From CAZADA01 sp964636945 (GTDB taxonomy: Bacteria > Pseudomonadota > Alphaproteobacteria > Caulobacterales > Maricaulaceae), in assembly GCA_964636945.1 (NCBI GenBank), contig CAZWVH010000026.1, forward strand, positions 1 to 37,688: 37,688 nt of DNA, read 5' to 3'. Every line of letters begins with the position of its first letter. The first letter of the stretch is position 1. The position numbers and the translations under genes are program-made. The notes under the pieces were generated by a model, which made no database searches, was not told where the DNA came from, and saw nothing but the letters and a program-made list of their open reading frames with translations. Of the stretch, positions 1 to 7,469 are shown in pieces.

Positions 1-72
1 TGACATGCTCAAAACATGCTCACATCGAAGCCCGCCGGAAGGCTCAAAACGAAGCTAACCCTTTGAAAAATA

Positions 73-147
73 TGGTGGGCGGTACTGGGATTGAACCAGT
101 GACCCCTACGATGTCAACGTAGTGCTCTCCCGCTGAGCTAACCGCCC
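73..147 (-). tRNA. tRNA-Val (anticodon GAC)
   Basis: The minus strand folds as a complete tRNA. The 7-bp acceptor stem GGGCGGT pairs with ACCGCCC. The anticodon stem CTACG/CGTAG encloses the loop TTGACAT, giving anticodon GAC (valine, GTC/GTT codons). The T arm carries GGTTCAATCC. A CCA end is encoded at 73-75. No clear promoter is visible upstream of 147. A short T-rich stretch follows the 3' end near 66-72. Confidence 0.95.
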
Positions 148-454
148 GTTCGCGCCATGCCTCACATCAAAGGCCATCACGACCGAGCCGCGTTTTTACG
201 GTCGCGACCTGATCGGTGTCAATCGCCCTGCGCCTACGCGACGATCCGCGCCATGCCAGTCTGAATATCTCGCACGGACTGACGGCTCAAACCCGTTGAT
301 CAGTCCCAAGGCAATTGGACACCTCCAAGAACGCGGATTTTTCGTTGTCGGCGGCGTAGGCGGCGGGCGATGGGTGTGATCTGAGCTGGGGTGTTGAAGG
401 GTTTGGCGGACCTTGACGGCCGGCGGCCATGCCGCTTGTGGTCAGGGGCGTTGA
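148..454. other. Gene-free stretch between tRNA-Val and the transposase relic
   Basis: No convincing coding region, RNA gene or strong hairpin is visible in these 307 bases. The part nearest 455 is probably the 3' non-coding end of the insertion sequence whose transposase tail ends there, but I could not identify a terminal inverted repeat, so the element boundary is not placed. Confidence 0.5.
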
Positions 455-709
455 TCAGGCGACCGCGTGGCGTTCATGCATGACGAGCCGCCGCATATTG
501 TAGGCGATGTTGCACAGGCCGATTTTGATGGTCGCCCTGTCGATGCCGATGGTTCTGATTTTCATACCCATGCGGTGCTTCTGGTCGGCGAAGACGTGCT
601 CAACGAAGGCCCGGACCTTAGACCTCGTGGCGTTGCCGCGCCTTATGTGGCCCGGCATCGGTTTGCCCGGCGGCTTTTTCCGATGGATGTGGCTGACAAG
701 GCGGCATCC
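455..709 (-). pseudogene. C-terminal relic of an IS5-type (DDE) transposase
   Basis: The minus-strand frame ending at the TGA at 455-457 encodes the tail of an IS5-family transposase. It contains the segments HIHRKKPPGKPMPGHIRRGN, VRAFVEHVFADQKHRMG and RTIGIDRATIKIG, followed by the end ...AYNMRRLVMHERHAVA. In intact relatives this block carries the last acidic catalytic residue (the E of FVEHVF) and lies at the extreme C-terminus. Upstream of about 709 the similarity fades and there is no start codon or N-terminal domain, so roughly three quarters of the gene is missing. Only family-level recognition is claimed. The relic sits between tRNA-Val and an M19 dipeptidase and shows past mobile-element activity in this segment. 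Confidence 0.8.
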
Positions 710-813
710 AACGCCCGCGGGGTAACGCGTGTTCGCTCCGTGGATCGAAGCGTGCTAGAGATGCCCATGAAAGACGATCGCCAGTAAACGATCGCACCAT
801 CCTGGAGGCGGGC

Positions 814-2034
814 ATGCGACTGATCGGTTTGATCACTCTGATGATTATAACGATGGGTGGAGCGTGTGTGGCCCAAGTCGAACCGCAGCCCGCTTCTCGG
901 GTGACTGAGATCCATCAGGACATCCTGACACTCGACACTCATGTCGATATTCCCCTGAATTTTGCGACCCCAGACGTGGATCCCGGTCGCATGACCGATG
1001 AACAGCTCGACCTGCCGAAGATGCGGGCGGGGTATTTGGACGCTGCCGTGTTTGTTGTCTACACCCCGTCGGGCCCGCTGACCGAGGGTGGGTATGCGAA
1101 TGCTGCCGACATCGCTGATACCCGCTGGCGCGCGATTCATCGGATGGTCTTGAGTTATCCTGATCAAATCGGATTGGCGGCTTCGCCTAGCGAGGTCGAA
1201 AGGATCGACCGCTCGGGCCGCCAGGTGGCGATCGTCGGCATGGAAAACGCTTACCCTTTAGCCGAGAGCCCTGAACACCTCGCCGAGTGGGCGGAGCGCG
1301 GCCTTGCATATGTGGGCTTGGTGCACAATGGGACAAATCAGTTCGCCGACAGCGCTTTACCCGATCTGCGGGATTCAGACGCGCCGGTCCATGGCGGTCT
1401 GTCGGAGCTGGGGCGCACGCTCATTTCGGTGGCTAATGATGTGGGTGTTCTGGTCGATGTGAGCCATGCTAACCATGCTGCGACCATGCAGGCGGCGAAG
1501 CTGTCGCGCGCGCCGATCATCGCTTCGCATTCGGCCGCGACCGCTGTCGAAGATCACCCACGCAATTTGAATGACGAGGCCATCCGCGCCATCGCGAACA
1601 CCGGCGGCGTGATCCACGTTGTGGCGCTCGGGTCTTATCTGCGCGCGCCGACGCCGGAAATGGTCGCTGGCCGCCTCGATGTGCGCAGGCGTTTCGGTAT
1701 CAATAGCGACGCGGAGCGCCGCGCCTTGGATGACGAGACAAACAAGCGCTATGTCGCCGCTATCGAGGAGTCGGATGCGCGCTTTCCGCCGGTGACGGTG
1801 TCCCATCTGGTCGACCACATTGACCACATTGTGAGCGTTGTTGGCGTTGATCATGTCGGGGTCGCATCCGACTTCGGTGGCGGCGGGGGCATCGGTCAGT
1901 GGCGTGACGCCTCGCAAGCGGCCGCCGTGACCCGGGAATTGCTGCGCCGCGGCTATTCAGTCCGCGATATTCGTAAGATCTGGGGCGGTAATTTTTTGCG
2001 AGCCTGGCGGGACGCACAACGAGCGGCAAAATGA
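814..2034 (+). CDS. Membrane dipeptidase (peptidase family M19), secreted
   Basis: A 406-residue M19 dipeptidase of the renal dipeptidase type, a di-zinc enzyme hydrolysing dipeptides, often including D-amino-acid or dehydro-dipeptides. A cleavable signal peptide covers about residues 1-20 (hydrophobic core, then CVA|Q), so it should act in the periplasm or outside the cell. The zinc ligands can be read in order: H43 and D45 in DTHVDIP, E144 in GMENAYPL, H218 in VDVSH, H239 in ASHSAA, plus the substrate-side Asp in VASDFGG near residue 354. Length matches the family. The ATG at 814 follows GGAGG with good spacing. It is transcribed alone and convergent with the TPR gene. Signal peptidase I cleavage is more likely than lipidation, because the single Cys at 18 lacks a proper lipobox. 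Confidence 0.93.
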   Translation: MRLIGLITLMIITMGGACVAQVEPQPASRVTEIHQDILTLDTHVDIPLNFATPDVDPGRMTDEQLDLPKMRAGYLDAAVFVVYTPSGPLTEGGYANAADIADTRWRAIHRMVLSYPDQIGLAASPSEVERIDRSGRQVAIVGMENAYPLAESPEHLAEWAERGLAYVGLVHNGTNQFADSALPDLRDSDAPVHGGLSELGRTLISVANDVGVLVDVSHANHAATMQAAKLSRAPIIASHSAATAVEDHPRNLNDEAIRAIANTGGVIHVVALGSYLRAPTPEMVAGRLDVRRRFGINSDAERRALDDETNKRYVAAIEESDARFPPVTVSHLVDHIDHIVSVVGVDHVGVASDFGGGGGIGQWRDASQAAAVTRELLRRGYSVRDIRKIWGGNFLRAWRDAQRAAK

Positions 2035-2074
2035 TTGCCCGAGAGAGCAATTTCTGTTCGAGCGGACGCCGGTC

Positions 2075-2136
2075 GAGCGTTTTCTAAACGGAAAACCGCC
2101 ATGACAAGTTTCTCGGCACGGTTCCTGAAAACGCTC
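2075..2136. repeat. Intergenic palindromic element (10-bp arms)
   Basis: Perfect inverted repeat GAGCGTTTTC (2075-2084) and GAAAACGCTC (2127-2136), separated by 42 bases that hold a smaller pair (AAACGGAAAACCG and CGGTTCCTGAAAA-like arms). It fills the space between two convergent genes and touches the stop codon of the TPR gene. Short palindromic units with GCGTTTTC-type arms are widespread between genes in alphaproteobacteria, so it may be a member of a dispersed repeat family. It could also act as a two-way terminator or mRNA end. Only one copy is visible here. Confidence 0.5.
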
Positions 2137-3335
2137 TAACCGCGCAACGCCCGACACAGACTGGGCTGATCCGCAACAGCAACTTCGTCCGGCGTCTGGC
2201 CAGCCAGGACCTGGGCGGCGGCCGCAGGACTGTCGCACTGCGATTTGCTGTGCTCGATGGCGTCTTCTGACAGTCCGGCCGCCACGCCACCGGCTTCGAC
2301 TTTGTAGCGGCAAATGATCTCGTCTTGTTCGAACGGCAACAGCGTTTCGTCTTGCCGCACGAGGCCCTGCGCGCAGGCCAACGCCGTTGTTGCGCTGTCG
2401 ATTTGAGCATCGCGCGCATAGGCATAGGCAAGGCTGTGCAATGTCTGCCAGGATGACGGATTGAGCCGCGCCGCCTTGCGACAATCGCCAATGCCTTCAC
2501 CGGCCCGGTTATTTTTCGCCAACGCAAAGCACCGGCTGTTCAACGCTGAGGCAAACTGCGGATCAATCTGCAACGCAGCTTCAAAACTGCCGATCGCCGC
2601 ATCAAAATCGCCCGCGCGACGCTCGATGATTCCGCGTAAGGTATACGCCCAGGGGTGCTCATCGCGGGGGGCGGTGTCCAACACAACGTCGATCAGCCGC
2701 AGCGCCTCGCGTTCTTGCTCCATGCGCGCGTCCAGGGCCCGGTCGTCGCCACCCTCGAAATACGTAAAATTGGCGAGCAAATAGGGGTCCAGCTTTTCCA
2801 GCGCGCGTCTCGACGCTTGAGAAATCAGCGCGTCCAATTGGTCTGCGGGAAAGACGTCGCTTTCATCACGCGTCCGGCGGAACCCGTCGAGCACAAAGTG
2901 CAATTGGTAGCACTGGCCGAAACACTCACTGTAATCACTGTCCACGCGAACAATGCCGCCACGCAGGCGTTCAATGCGGAAGCCAAGCCGTTCTTTCACG
3001 TACCCGGTCAGCGCGCGCATCGAGATGTCACTGCCGGGTAAATTCAAATCCACCGCACTCGATGACAGAGTGATCTCCTTACGGCGCTTCTGCGTTGGGG
3101 CGTGTTGATCGATGAACTTCCATTCCGCCAAGATCTGGTGCGCGACAAATTGAGGATTGTAGCCACGATCCGCCAATTCACTCGGCACGGATATCTCTTC
3201 GATCAAAATCGAATTGGATCGGAATTCAACGATAAAGAGGAAAATCAAAAACAGTATTGTCAACGCCATGATGATCCACGTCGCCCATCTGGCCGCCTCG
3301 TTAAAGAAACTCCGCTTATTGGTCGTCTCGGTCAT
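2136..3335 (-). CDS. Membrane-anchored TPR protein, function unknown
   Basis: A 399-residue protein with a short basic cytoplasmic N-terminus, one strong transmembrane helix (about residues 18-37) and a large, probably periplasmic, remainder. Residues about 225-300 form two or more TPR units; one contains AGDFDAAIGSFEAALQIDP. The part between the helix and the repeats contains a cysteine pair (ECFGQCYQLHF) and matches no enzyme motif I know. The architecture resembles TPR proteins found behind transmembrane segments in bacterial regulators, but no such regulatory domain is present. The ATG at 3335 is preferred because the membrane protein begins naturally there and a GAGGG precedes it, although the spacing is short. 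A GTG at 3368 would add 11 residues. Role unknown; a protein-protein scaffold is the safest description. Confidence 0.75.
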   Translation of the reverse strand: MTETTNKRSFFNEAARWATWIIMALTILFLIFLFIVEFRSNSILIEEISVPSELADRGYNPQFVAHQILAEWKFIDQHAPTQKRRKEITLSSSAVDLNLPGSDISMRALTGYVKERLGFRIERLRGGIVRVDSDYSECFGQCYQLHFVLDGFRRTRDESDVFPADQLDALISQASRRALEKLDPYLLANFTYFEGGDDRALDARMEQEREALRLIDVVLDTAPRDEHPWAYTLRGIIERRAGDFDAAIGSFEAALQIDPQFASALNSRCFALAKNNRAGEGIGDCRKAARLNPSSWQTLHSLAYAYARDAQIDSATTALACAQGLVRQDETLLPFEQDEIICRYKVEAGGVAAGLSEDAIEHSKSQCDSPAAAAQVLAGQTPDEVAVADQPSLCRALRG

Positions 3336-3963
3336 GCCCTCAGCCCCGCACCCGCTTCCGTCGAACACCGCTGAGAAGTATTTACGAGCCGATGCCCGAA
3401 GTCACTCCCATCACGCATGGTGACGACGGATGCGCGCGCTGATCGGCCGTCATTAAACGGTGATCGATTGCATTTCGAAACTTCTGCGCACGTACCGGCA
3501 TCAGGACATAGCCGTCATTTATCACGCAAATACTGGCGCTTGGCTTCGCGGTCTTGCAAGCGAAATGGCGGGGCGCTTTGGCTTTCGTTGGCCGCAAGCA
3601 CCCAACAATTGGGGCCACCCGCAAGCGGATGATGGTGTGAACCTATTCACCGCTCAGATTGGCCGCTTACAGCCGAGCGCCGTGGTTTGCAATCGATCGC
3701 CCAGCAGAAATTTTTGGCTGCGGGGAAACTTCTCCACCGTGGGCGCCAACCACGCCAGAAACTGGTGCACAGCCTCCAGAACGGGCGCGGGCGCTGACCG
3801 GGCGAGGCGGGTCATCGCCAAGCCTGGGGAATAACGCCGCCACCGTCCCGGCTCACAAGTCCGGCAAGACGGCGACGGCGCATGACGGCGCCAAAACCAC
3901 TTTGACGCCGCTCATCATGACCGGCCCGCCCGGCAGCTTGCCGGCCGGGTGTTGCTAGGAAAG

Positions 3964-3988
3964 ACCGGTTTCGCGCAGCGAAACCGGT
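3964..3988. repeat. Perfect 11-bp hairpin
   Basis: ACCGGTTTCGC (3964-3974), a 3-base loop GCA, then GCGAAACCGGT (3978-3988). The arms match perfectly. There is no T-run on either side, so this is not a classical terminator. It could be a REP-like unit, a processing or stability stem at the end of the upstream transcript, or a protein-binding palindrome. Confidence 0.55.
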
Positions 3989-4062
3989 TGGGACGCACTG
4001 TCTGGTCGCTCTGCGCGTCCGTGAACGCGCAAACACAGAAACCGAACAGGCATGGTCAGCTG

Positions 4063-4090
4063 AAAAAAAACACAACCCGCTTCGCGGGTT
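4063..4090 (-). terminator. Second of two tandem intrinsic terminators
   Basis: Read on the minus strand: AACCCGC, loop GAA, GCGGGTT, then GTG and a run of eight T (4063-4070 on the plus strand is AAAAAAAA). A 7-bp stem plus U-tract fits Rho-independent termination of the transcript coming from the SUMF1-domain gene. Confidence 0.75.
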
Positions 4091-4092
4091 CG

Positions 4093-4119
4093 AAAAACCG
4101 CAGCGCTGAAGCGCTGCGG
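4093..4119 (-). terminator. First of two tandem intrinsic terminators
   Basis: Read on the minus strand: CCGCAGCGC, loop TTCA, GCGCTGCGG, followed at once by TTTTT (4093-4097). The perfect 9-bp GC-rich stem with a U-tract lies about 70 bases past the stop codon of the SUMF1-domain gene, with a second terminator three bases further on. Confidence 0.8.
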
Positions 4120-4179
4120 GTGAAAGGAAAAAGGATAACAGCGCAAAGGGTAAAAAGGTAAAACCATAAAGGGTAATGG

Positions 4180-4199
4180 CATTTTGCTATCGCAAAATG
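4180..4199. repeat. Hairpin enclosing a stop codon
   Basis: CATTTTGC (4180-4187), loop TATC, GCAAAATG (4192-4199). The TAG stop of the SUMF1-domain gene (4187-4189, minus strand) starts in the loop and runs into the stem, so the last codons of the mRNA can fold into an 8-bp stem. It is followed on the minus strand by a pyrimidine-rich stretch (repeated TACCCTTT-like blocks) before the tandem terminators. Confidence 0.5.
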
Positions 4200-6427
4200 G
4201 TCCTGGCGAGACGGAACCCGACGCCGTTGATGCCACGGTTGACCGCATCGTCCCCGCTGCGATACGCTGAACGGAGGTACGGTGGGCTGCCGATCCAAGA
4301 ACCGCCGCGCCGAACGCGGGCGGTACTATCTTCCGCATCAAACGCAACCCCTCCCGGCGTTGGCGCGTATTGATCGCTCCATGCATCTTGGCACCATTCC
4401 CACACATTGCCGTGCATGTCATAGAGGCCAAACGGGTTAGGCTTTTTCTGGCCTACAGGGTGGGTCTGGCCGTCAGAATTGCCGTTAAACCAAGCGTAGT
4501 CGCCAAGCTGGTTCTCATCGTCACCAAAACTATAGGCGGTGGTGGTCCCGGCCCGGCAGGCGTATTCCCACTCGGTCTCGGACGGCAGGCGAAACGCGTC
4601 TGGCTGCCCGGTCAAGCCCAGCAAATCGTTCAGCCACGCCAGATAGCCGCGTTCGCGATCACAGATGTCATTCCACGACACATTGATGACGGGGCGATCG
4701 CCTCGCCCCCAGCCTTGATCGTCCGGTTGAACAAACCCGGCATTAAGACAAAAGGCGTCAAACTGTGCAAAGGTGATCTGGTATCTGACCAGCATAAAGC
4801 TGGGGATGGACACTGGCTCCTCGGGGGCGGTTGTGTCGTCATCCTGTGATGGCACAATTGGGAAGTCGCCGGCCGGGACGGGGATCATGGTCGAGACCAC
4901 GCCGCCCGTCGCGGCGAAATCCGCCAGCGCCGCCAGCCGTGACTTGGGCCCAATCACGAACGGGCCGGCCGCCCGCGCCGCACCCCCGGGGCCCAATTGC
5001 GCGAAGCTAAGGCTGGTCACCGCCTCACGGGAAGGCTCATCCGCTTCGGCTTGCACAGCGTGCGCGCGATCGCCACCGCGGATGATTTGGACCAGGCGCT
5101 CGGGGCTGTAGGTCGGAAACGCCGTCAGCACGGGATGGTCAGCGATCTGGTCCGGCGGCGTATCGCAGGTCGCCGCGTGCAGCTGCCGCAGCCGCCGCTT
5201 TTCGCCAAACGGTTCGAGCACATTGACGGCGCCTTCATTGAAGGCGTGGTTTTGTTCATTGAGGCGGGCGGCGAGTTGGATCGCCTGCACCACCGCGGCG
5301 ATCAACAACACGTCCAACACGGCGCGGGTGGTGAACACCGCAACGCTTCCCACAAAACTCCCGGGCTTGATCGGCGCGCCATTTTCGGCGTGGAACACCT
5401 CCGACCAGTCGACGAAGGGCACGGATTTGGCCAGCTCGGCGCCGAAAAAGCCGAGCCAGACCATGACATCGCCGAAATGCGCGCGCCCGCCTTCGAAGGT
5501 CCCCTCATGCCACCACTCGATCTGGCGCAACATCAACGGCATCAGCGCGAACAAAAACACCAGGGCGACCAAAGCCTCATCGCGGAGGTCCTCGGCAAAG
5601 CCGATGCGCTCTTGGTCAGGTCTAGCCTTGCGCGCGACGAAGAACGCCTCGCGGTCGCGCTCCACCCAGCTCCAGCGGCGGGTGATGGCGAACACCAGCG
5701 CCATCCCGACCCCCGCCGCGATCAGGCCCCAAGGCGGCGGCAGAAACCAGGCCGCCGGCATCAGCGCCGCCATCCAGGCGATCAAGGCGCCATAGCGCAC
5801 AGGCCAAGGCTGCAGCTTGGCCCCCGCCAGCCAGCCCAGCATGCGCGCGAACACATAGTCAATCACACTCAAGGCCAGCGCGGGCAGGAAGTAGGCCAGT
5901 TTGATCAGTGCGGCGAGGCCCACCATCGGGGCCTGGCGCCAATGCGGTTGCCGCGCCAGCCATTGCCCGAACGCGCCGGTCCAATGAAGCGGCACATGGC
6001 GCACAAACACGGGACCAAGTCCGGCAATCAAGGTCAGCGCCGAAACGCCGATGATCGTCCAGACCCCCGCTTCAGGGCGGATGCAGCCCGGAGCGCCGGG
6101 ATTGGCCGTGCAATCCAAGTCAGGAGGTCGGTCCCACGCCTCAGGCGCGTAGAAATAAGTAATGGCGGTCACCAGCGCCAACAGACCGCCAATTAACCAA
6201 GCCGCCGTGGGTCCAACGCTGGGGCGCGCGAAGACATCATCGATGAAGCGGGTGGGGTCGCGTTTGGCCAACCGCGCCAGCCAGGCGTCATAGCGCGCGG
6301 CGAGGCTTGGGGGTGGTTCATGAGATTCAGTGGCTGCAGTGACGGCGCTATCAGCCTCAGCATGGTCGCCAAGGGCGCCAGCCGCCGCTTGCGCCTCATC
6401 GCCCGTGTGCGCGTCCCCATCCGCCAT
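4187..6427 (-). CDS. Multi-pass membrane protein with C-terminal SUMF1 (formylglycine-generating-enzyme-like) domain
   Basis: A 746-residue protein. A polar N-terminus (1-70) is followed by about seven or eight hydrophobic helices (near 75-93, 123-142, 168-192, two within 211-247, 284-302, 318-338, 357-386), a soluble linker, and a SUMF1/FGE-sulfatase domain at about 513-743. Family marks seen are FRLPSETEWEYACRAG, NPFGLYDMHGNVWEWCQD, RVRRGGSW and the closing GFRLAR. Canonical oxygen-dependent FGE has a copper-binding cysteine pair shortly after the GGSW/GGSY motif; here that stretch (710-742) has no cysteine. Sulfatase maturation is therefore unlikely, and a binding role or another reaction, as in other SUMF1-fold proteins, is more plausible. 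No sulfatase gene is nearby. The ATG at 6427 follows a GGGGGCG stretch and is preferred over 6451. The gene is monocistronic and ends in tandem terminators. Confidence 0.85.
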   Translation of the reverse strand: MADGDAHTGDEAQAAAGALGDHAEADSAVTAATESHEPPPSLAARYDAWLARLAKRDPTRFIDDVFARPSVGPTAAWLIGGLLALVTAITYFYAPEAWDRPPDLDCTANPGAPGCIRPEAGVWTIIGVSALTLIAGLGPVFVRHVPLHWTGAFGQWLARQPHWRQAPMVGLAALIKLAYFLPALALSVIDYVFARMLGWLAGAKLQPWPVRYGALIAWMAALMPAAWFLPPPWGLIAAGVGMALVFAITRRWSWVERDREAFFVARKARPDQERIGFAEDLRDEALVALVFLFALMPLMLRQIEWWHEGTFEGGRAHFGDVMVWLGFFGAELAKSVPFVDWSEVFHAENGAPIKPGSFVGSVAVFTTRAVLDVLLIAAVVQAIQLAARLNEQNHAFNEGAVNVLEPFGEKRRLRQLHAATCDTPPDQIADHPVLTAFPTYSPERLVQIIRGGDRAHAVQAEADEPSREAVTSLSFAQLGPGGAARAAGPFVIGPKSRLAALADFAATGGVVSTMIPVPAGDFPIVPSQDDDTTAPEEPVSIPSFMLVRYQITFAQFDAFCLNAGFVQPDDQGWGRGDRPVINVSWNDICDRERGYLAWLNDLLGLTGQPDAFRLPSETEWEYACRAGTTTAYSFGDDENQLGDYAWFNGNSDGQTHPVGQKKPNPFGLYDMHGNVWEWCQDAWSDQYAPTPGGVAFDAEDSTARVRRGGSWIGSPPYLRSAYRSGDDAVNRGINGVGFRLARTILR

Positions 6428-6497
6428 GATCGCCCCCGCTCCGCATGTCACTCAGCCCGAGCGAACGGTATCGTTTGGCGGCGGGCGTGTCGATTGA

Positions 6498-6656
6498 AAG
6501 CGCGGAGGAACATCTGTCCAGGTCTCGCAGTATTTGGGCCATAGCAATCCGCAGATCACTTACGCGGTGTATGCCCGCTATGCGCCAGAACACTTGATGG
6601 ACGCCGCAGGAGCATTAGACCTTGGCCGGTACGGTGTACCGGCGACCGCGTCATAA
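6498..6656 (+). pseudogene. C-terminal relic of a tyrosine recombinase (integrase)
   Basis: Frame 6498-6656 encodes 52 residues and a TAA stop. It includes VQVSQYLGHSNPQITYAVYA and continues RYAPEHLMDAAGALDLG. This is the end of a phage-type integrase: LGH carries the box II histidine, and the tyrosine ten residues after that histidine (VYARY) fits the nucleophile. An in-frame TGA at 6495-6497 closes the frame upstream, and no other catalytic segment (first Arg, H-x-x-R) is found before the start of the SUMF1-domain gene, so the first 80 percent or more is gone. The stop codon is 24 bp from the 3' end of tRNA-Ala, the usual place for an integrase beside its attachment site. Confidence 0.8.
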
Positions 6657-6680
6657 TTGCAGGCTAAGATATTGAAATAT

Positions 6681-6756
<76 letters not shown>

Positions 6757-6773
6757 TGATAGCTGGAAAGCTG

Positions 6774-6803
6774 GAAATACTGCGCCCAGGGCCCGCACGT
6801 CAA
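6774..6803 (-). promoter_or_regulatory. Candidate sigma-70 promoter of tRNA-Ala
   Basis: On the minus strand TTGACG (6803-6798) and TATTTC (6779-6774) are separated by 18 bases, with the -10 box 17 bases before the first tRNA nucleotide. The -35 match is good and the -10 match moderate. Confidence 0.45.
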
Positions 6804-6943
6804 TGGATCACGGGGGCGTGCGCGGGGGTTGGACCCAACCTGGCGCCTTGCAGTTGACTGTGGCGCTGGGCGACAAATGGTTTTAGGCAGAGAGTGCGGG
6901 GTGCGTCAGGGATGGGCGCGAAATTGGTCGGAGCTTTGGAACT

Positions 6944-7264
6944 ATGTCACCACTTGGCAGTTTGTTGCTCGCAATCTTGGGTATAGCGAACGCATTGTTG
7001 CTTTTGCTTGTGATCCTGGTGGTGATTCAAGCCGTGATGTCGTGGCTGTTCATGTTCAACGTCATCAATCCCTATAATCCCACAGTGCGCCAAATCAGCC
7101 AGTTCATATCCGCGGTGACAGAGCCGGCGCTGCGACCTATTCGACGGATTTTGCCGCCGATGAGCGGTTTGGACCTCTCCCCGTTGATTTTGATTTTGGT
7201 GATTGAGTTTCTGATTCGCGGCTGGCTGTTTGGGCAATTGGCCCGCGCGTTTTCACAAATGTGA
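6944..7264 (+). CDS. YggT family inner-membrane protein
   Basis: A 106-residue protein with two hydrophobic regions (about 5-37 and 77-100) around the conserved YggT centre: NPYNPTVRQISQFI followed by TEPALRPIRRILPP. The family is small, widespread and linked with cell envelope and division-plane functions in several bacteria, but the exact biochemical role is not settled. Length is typical. The ATG at 6944 has GGAG upstream. The gene ends ATGTGA, and a short frame begins with the overlapping GTG at 7261. Confidence 0.9.
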   Translation: MSPLGSLLLAILGIANALLLLLVILVVIQAVMSWLFMFNVINPYNPTVRQISQFISAVTEPALRPIRRILPPMSGLDLSPLILILVIEFLIRGWLFGQLARAFSQM

Positions 7265-7416
7265 CCAGGGCGCAGGTCGAGGCTGCGTTTTGGGCCGACG
7301 GCGGGCATGTGTTTGTGCGCGGGACGTGCAGCCGGATCATGCTTGTGGACGCCGGGGGCGATGAGAATACCCGGCGTGCGGTGCTGGAACGTTTGGCCAG
7401 TGCAGTTAGCGCATAA
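7261..7416 (+). CDS. Short frame overlapping yggT; possible remnant of a DUF167/YggU-type gene
   Basis: A 51-codon frame starts at a GTG inside the last codons of yggT and ends with TAA at 7414-7416. Its product includes FVRGTCSRIMLVDAGGDENT and RRAVLERLASAVSA. In many alphaproteobacteria yggT is followed directly by a DUF167 (YggU) gene of about 80-100 codons. The position, the overlap and a loose resemblance of the G-x-x-S-R-x-x-x-V segment to the DUF167 C-terminus suggest a shortened or decayed copy. The match is weak, and the frame may not be translated. Confidence 0.35.
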   Translation: MTRAQVEAAFWADGGHVFVRGTCSRIMLVDAGGDENTRRAVLERLASAVSA

Positions 7417-7469
7417 GCCTCTCATTTTCCTTTATTTATGGCGAATTTCACGATGCGTTCAGGTCGGGA

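Larger units (their letters stand above)
3336..4186. other. Gene-free segment of about 850 bp with hairpins at its right end
   Basis: No frame on either strand gives a recognisable protein with a start, ribosome-binding site and sensible composition. The short open frames present have atypical composition and conflict with each other. No tRNA, SRP RNA, tmRNA or RNase P signature was recognised. The right third (about 3930-4199) is packed with inverted repeats, some of which are terminators for the gene at 4187-6427. The left two thirds may be decayed coding sequence or an unrecognised non-coding RNA. Confidence 0.5.

Noticed and set aside
643..1167. A 174-codon minus-strand frame over the start of the M19 dipeptidase
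   Set aside because: Opposite a gene with signal peptide, good ribosome-binding site and full active site; the shadow has no features.
3600..3960. SRP RNA, RNase P RNA or tmRNA in the gene-free stretch
   Set aside because: None of the conserved cores (for example the SRP GGUCAGG/GGAAGGAAGCA loop or the RNase P GAGGAAAGUC block) could be found on either strand.
4997..6196. A 399-codon plus-strand frame opposite the SUMF1-domain gene
   Set aside because: High-GC antisense shadow: composition rich in His, Arg and Gln, no domain, no ribosome-binding site, and the opposite strand has a clear protein.
6446..6595. A short plus-strand frame starting MSLSPSERYRLAAGV before the integrase relic
   Set aside because: Looks protein-like for about 25 residues but has no ribosome-binding site, overlaps the start of the SUMF1-domain gene on the other strand and runs out of frame into the integrase relic. 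It may be a decayed piece but cannot be supported.
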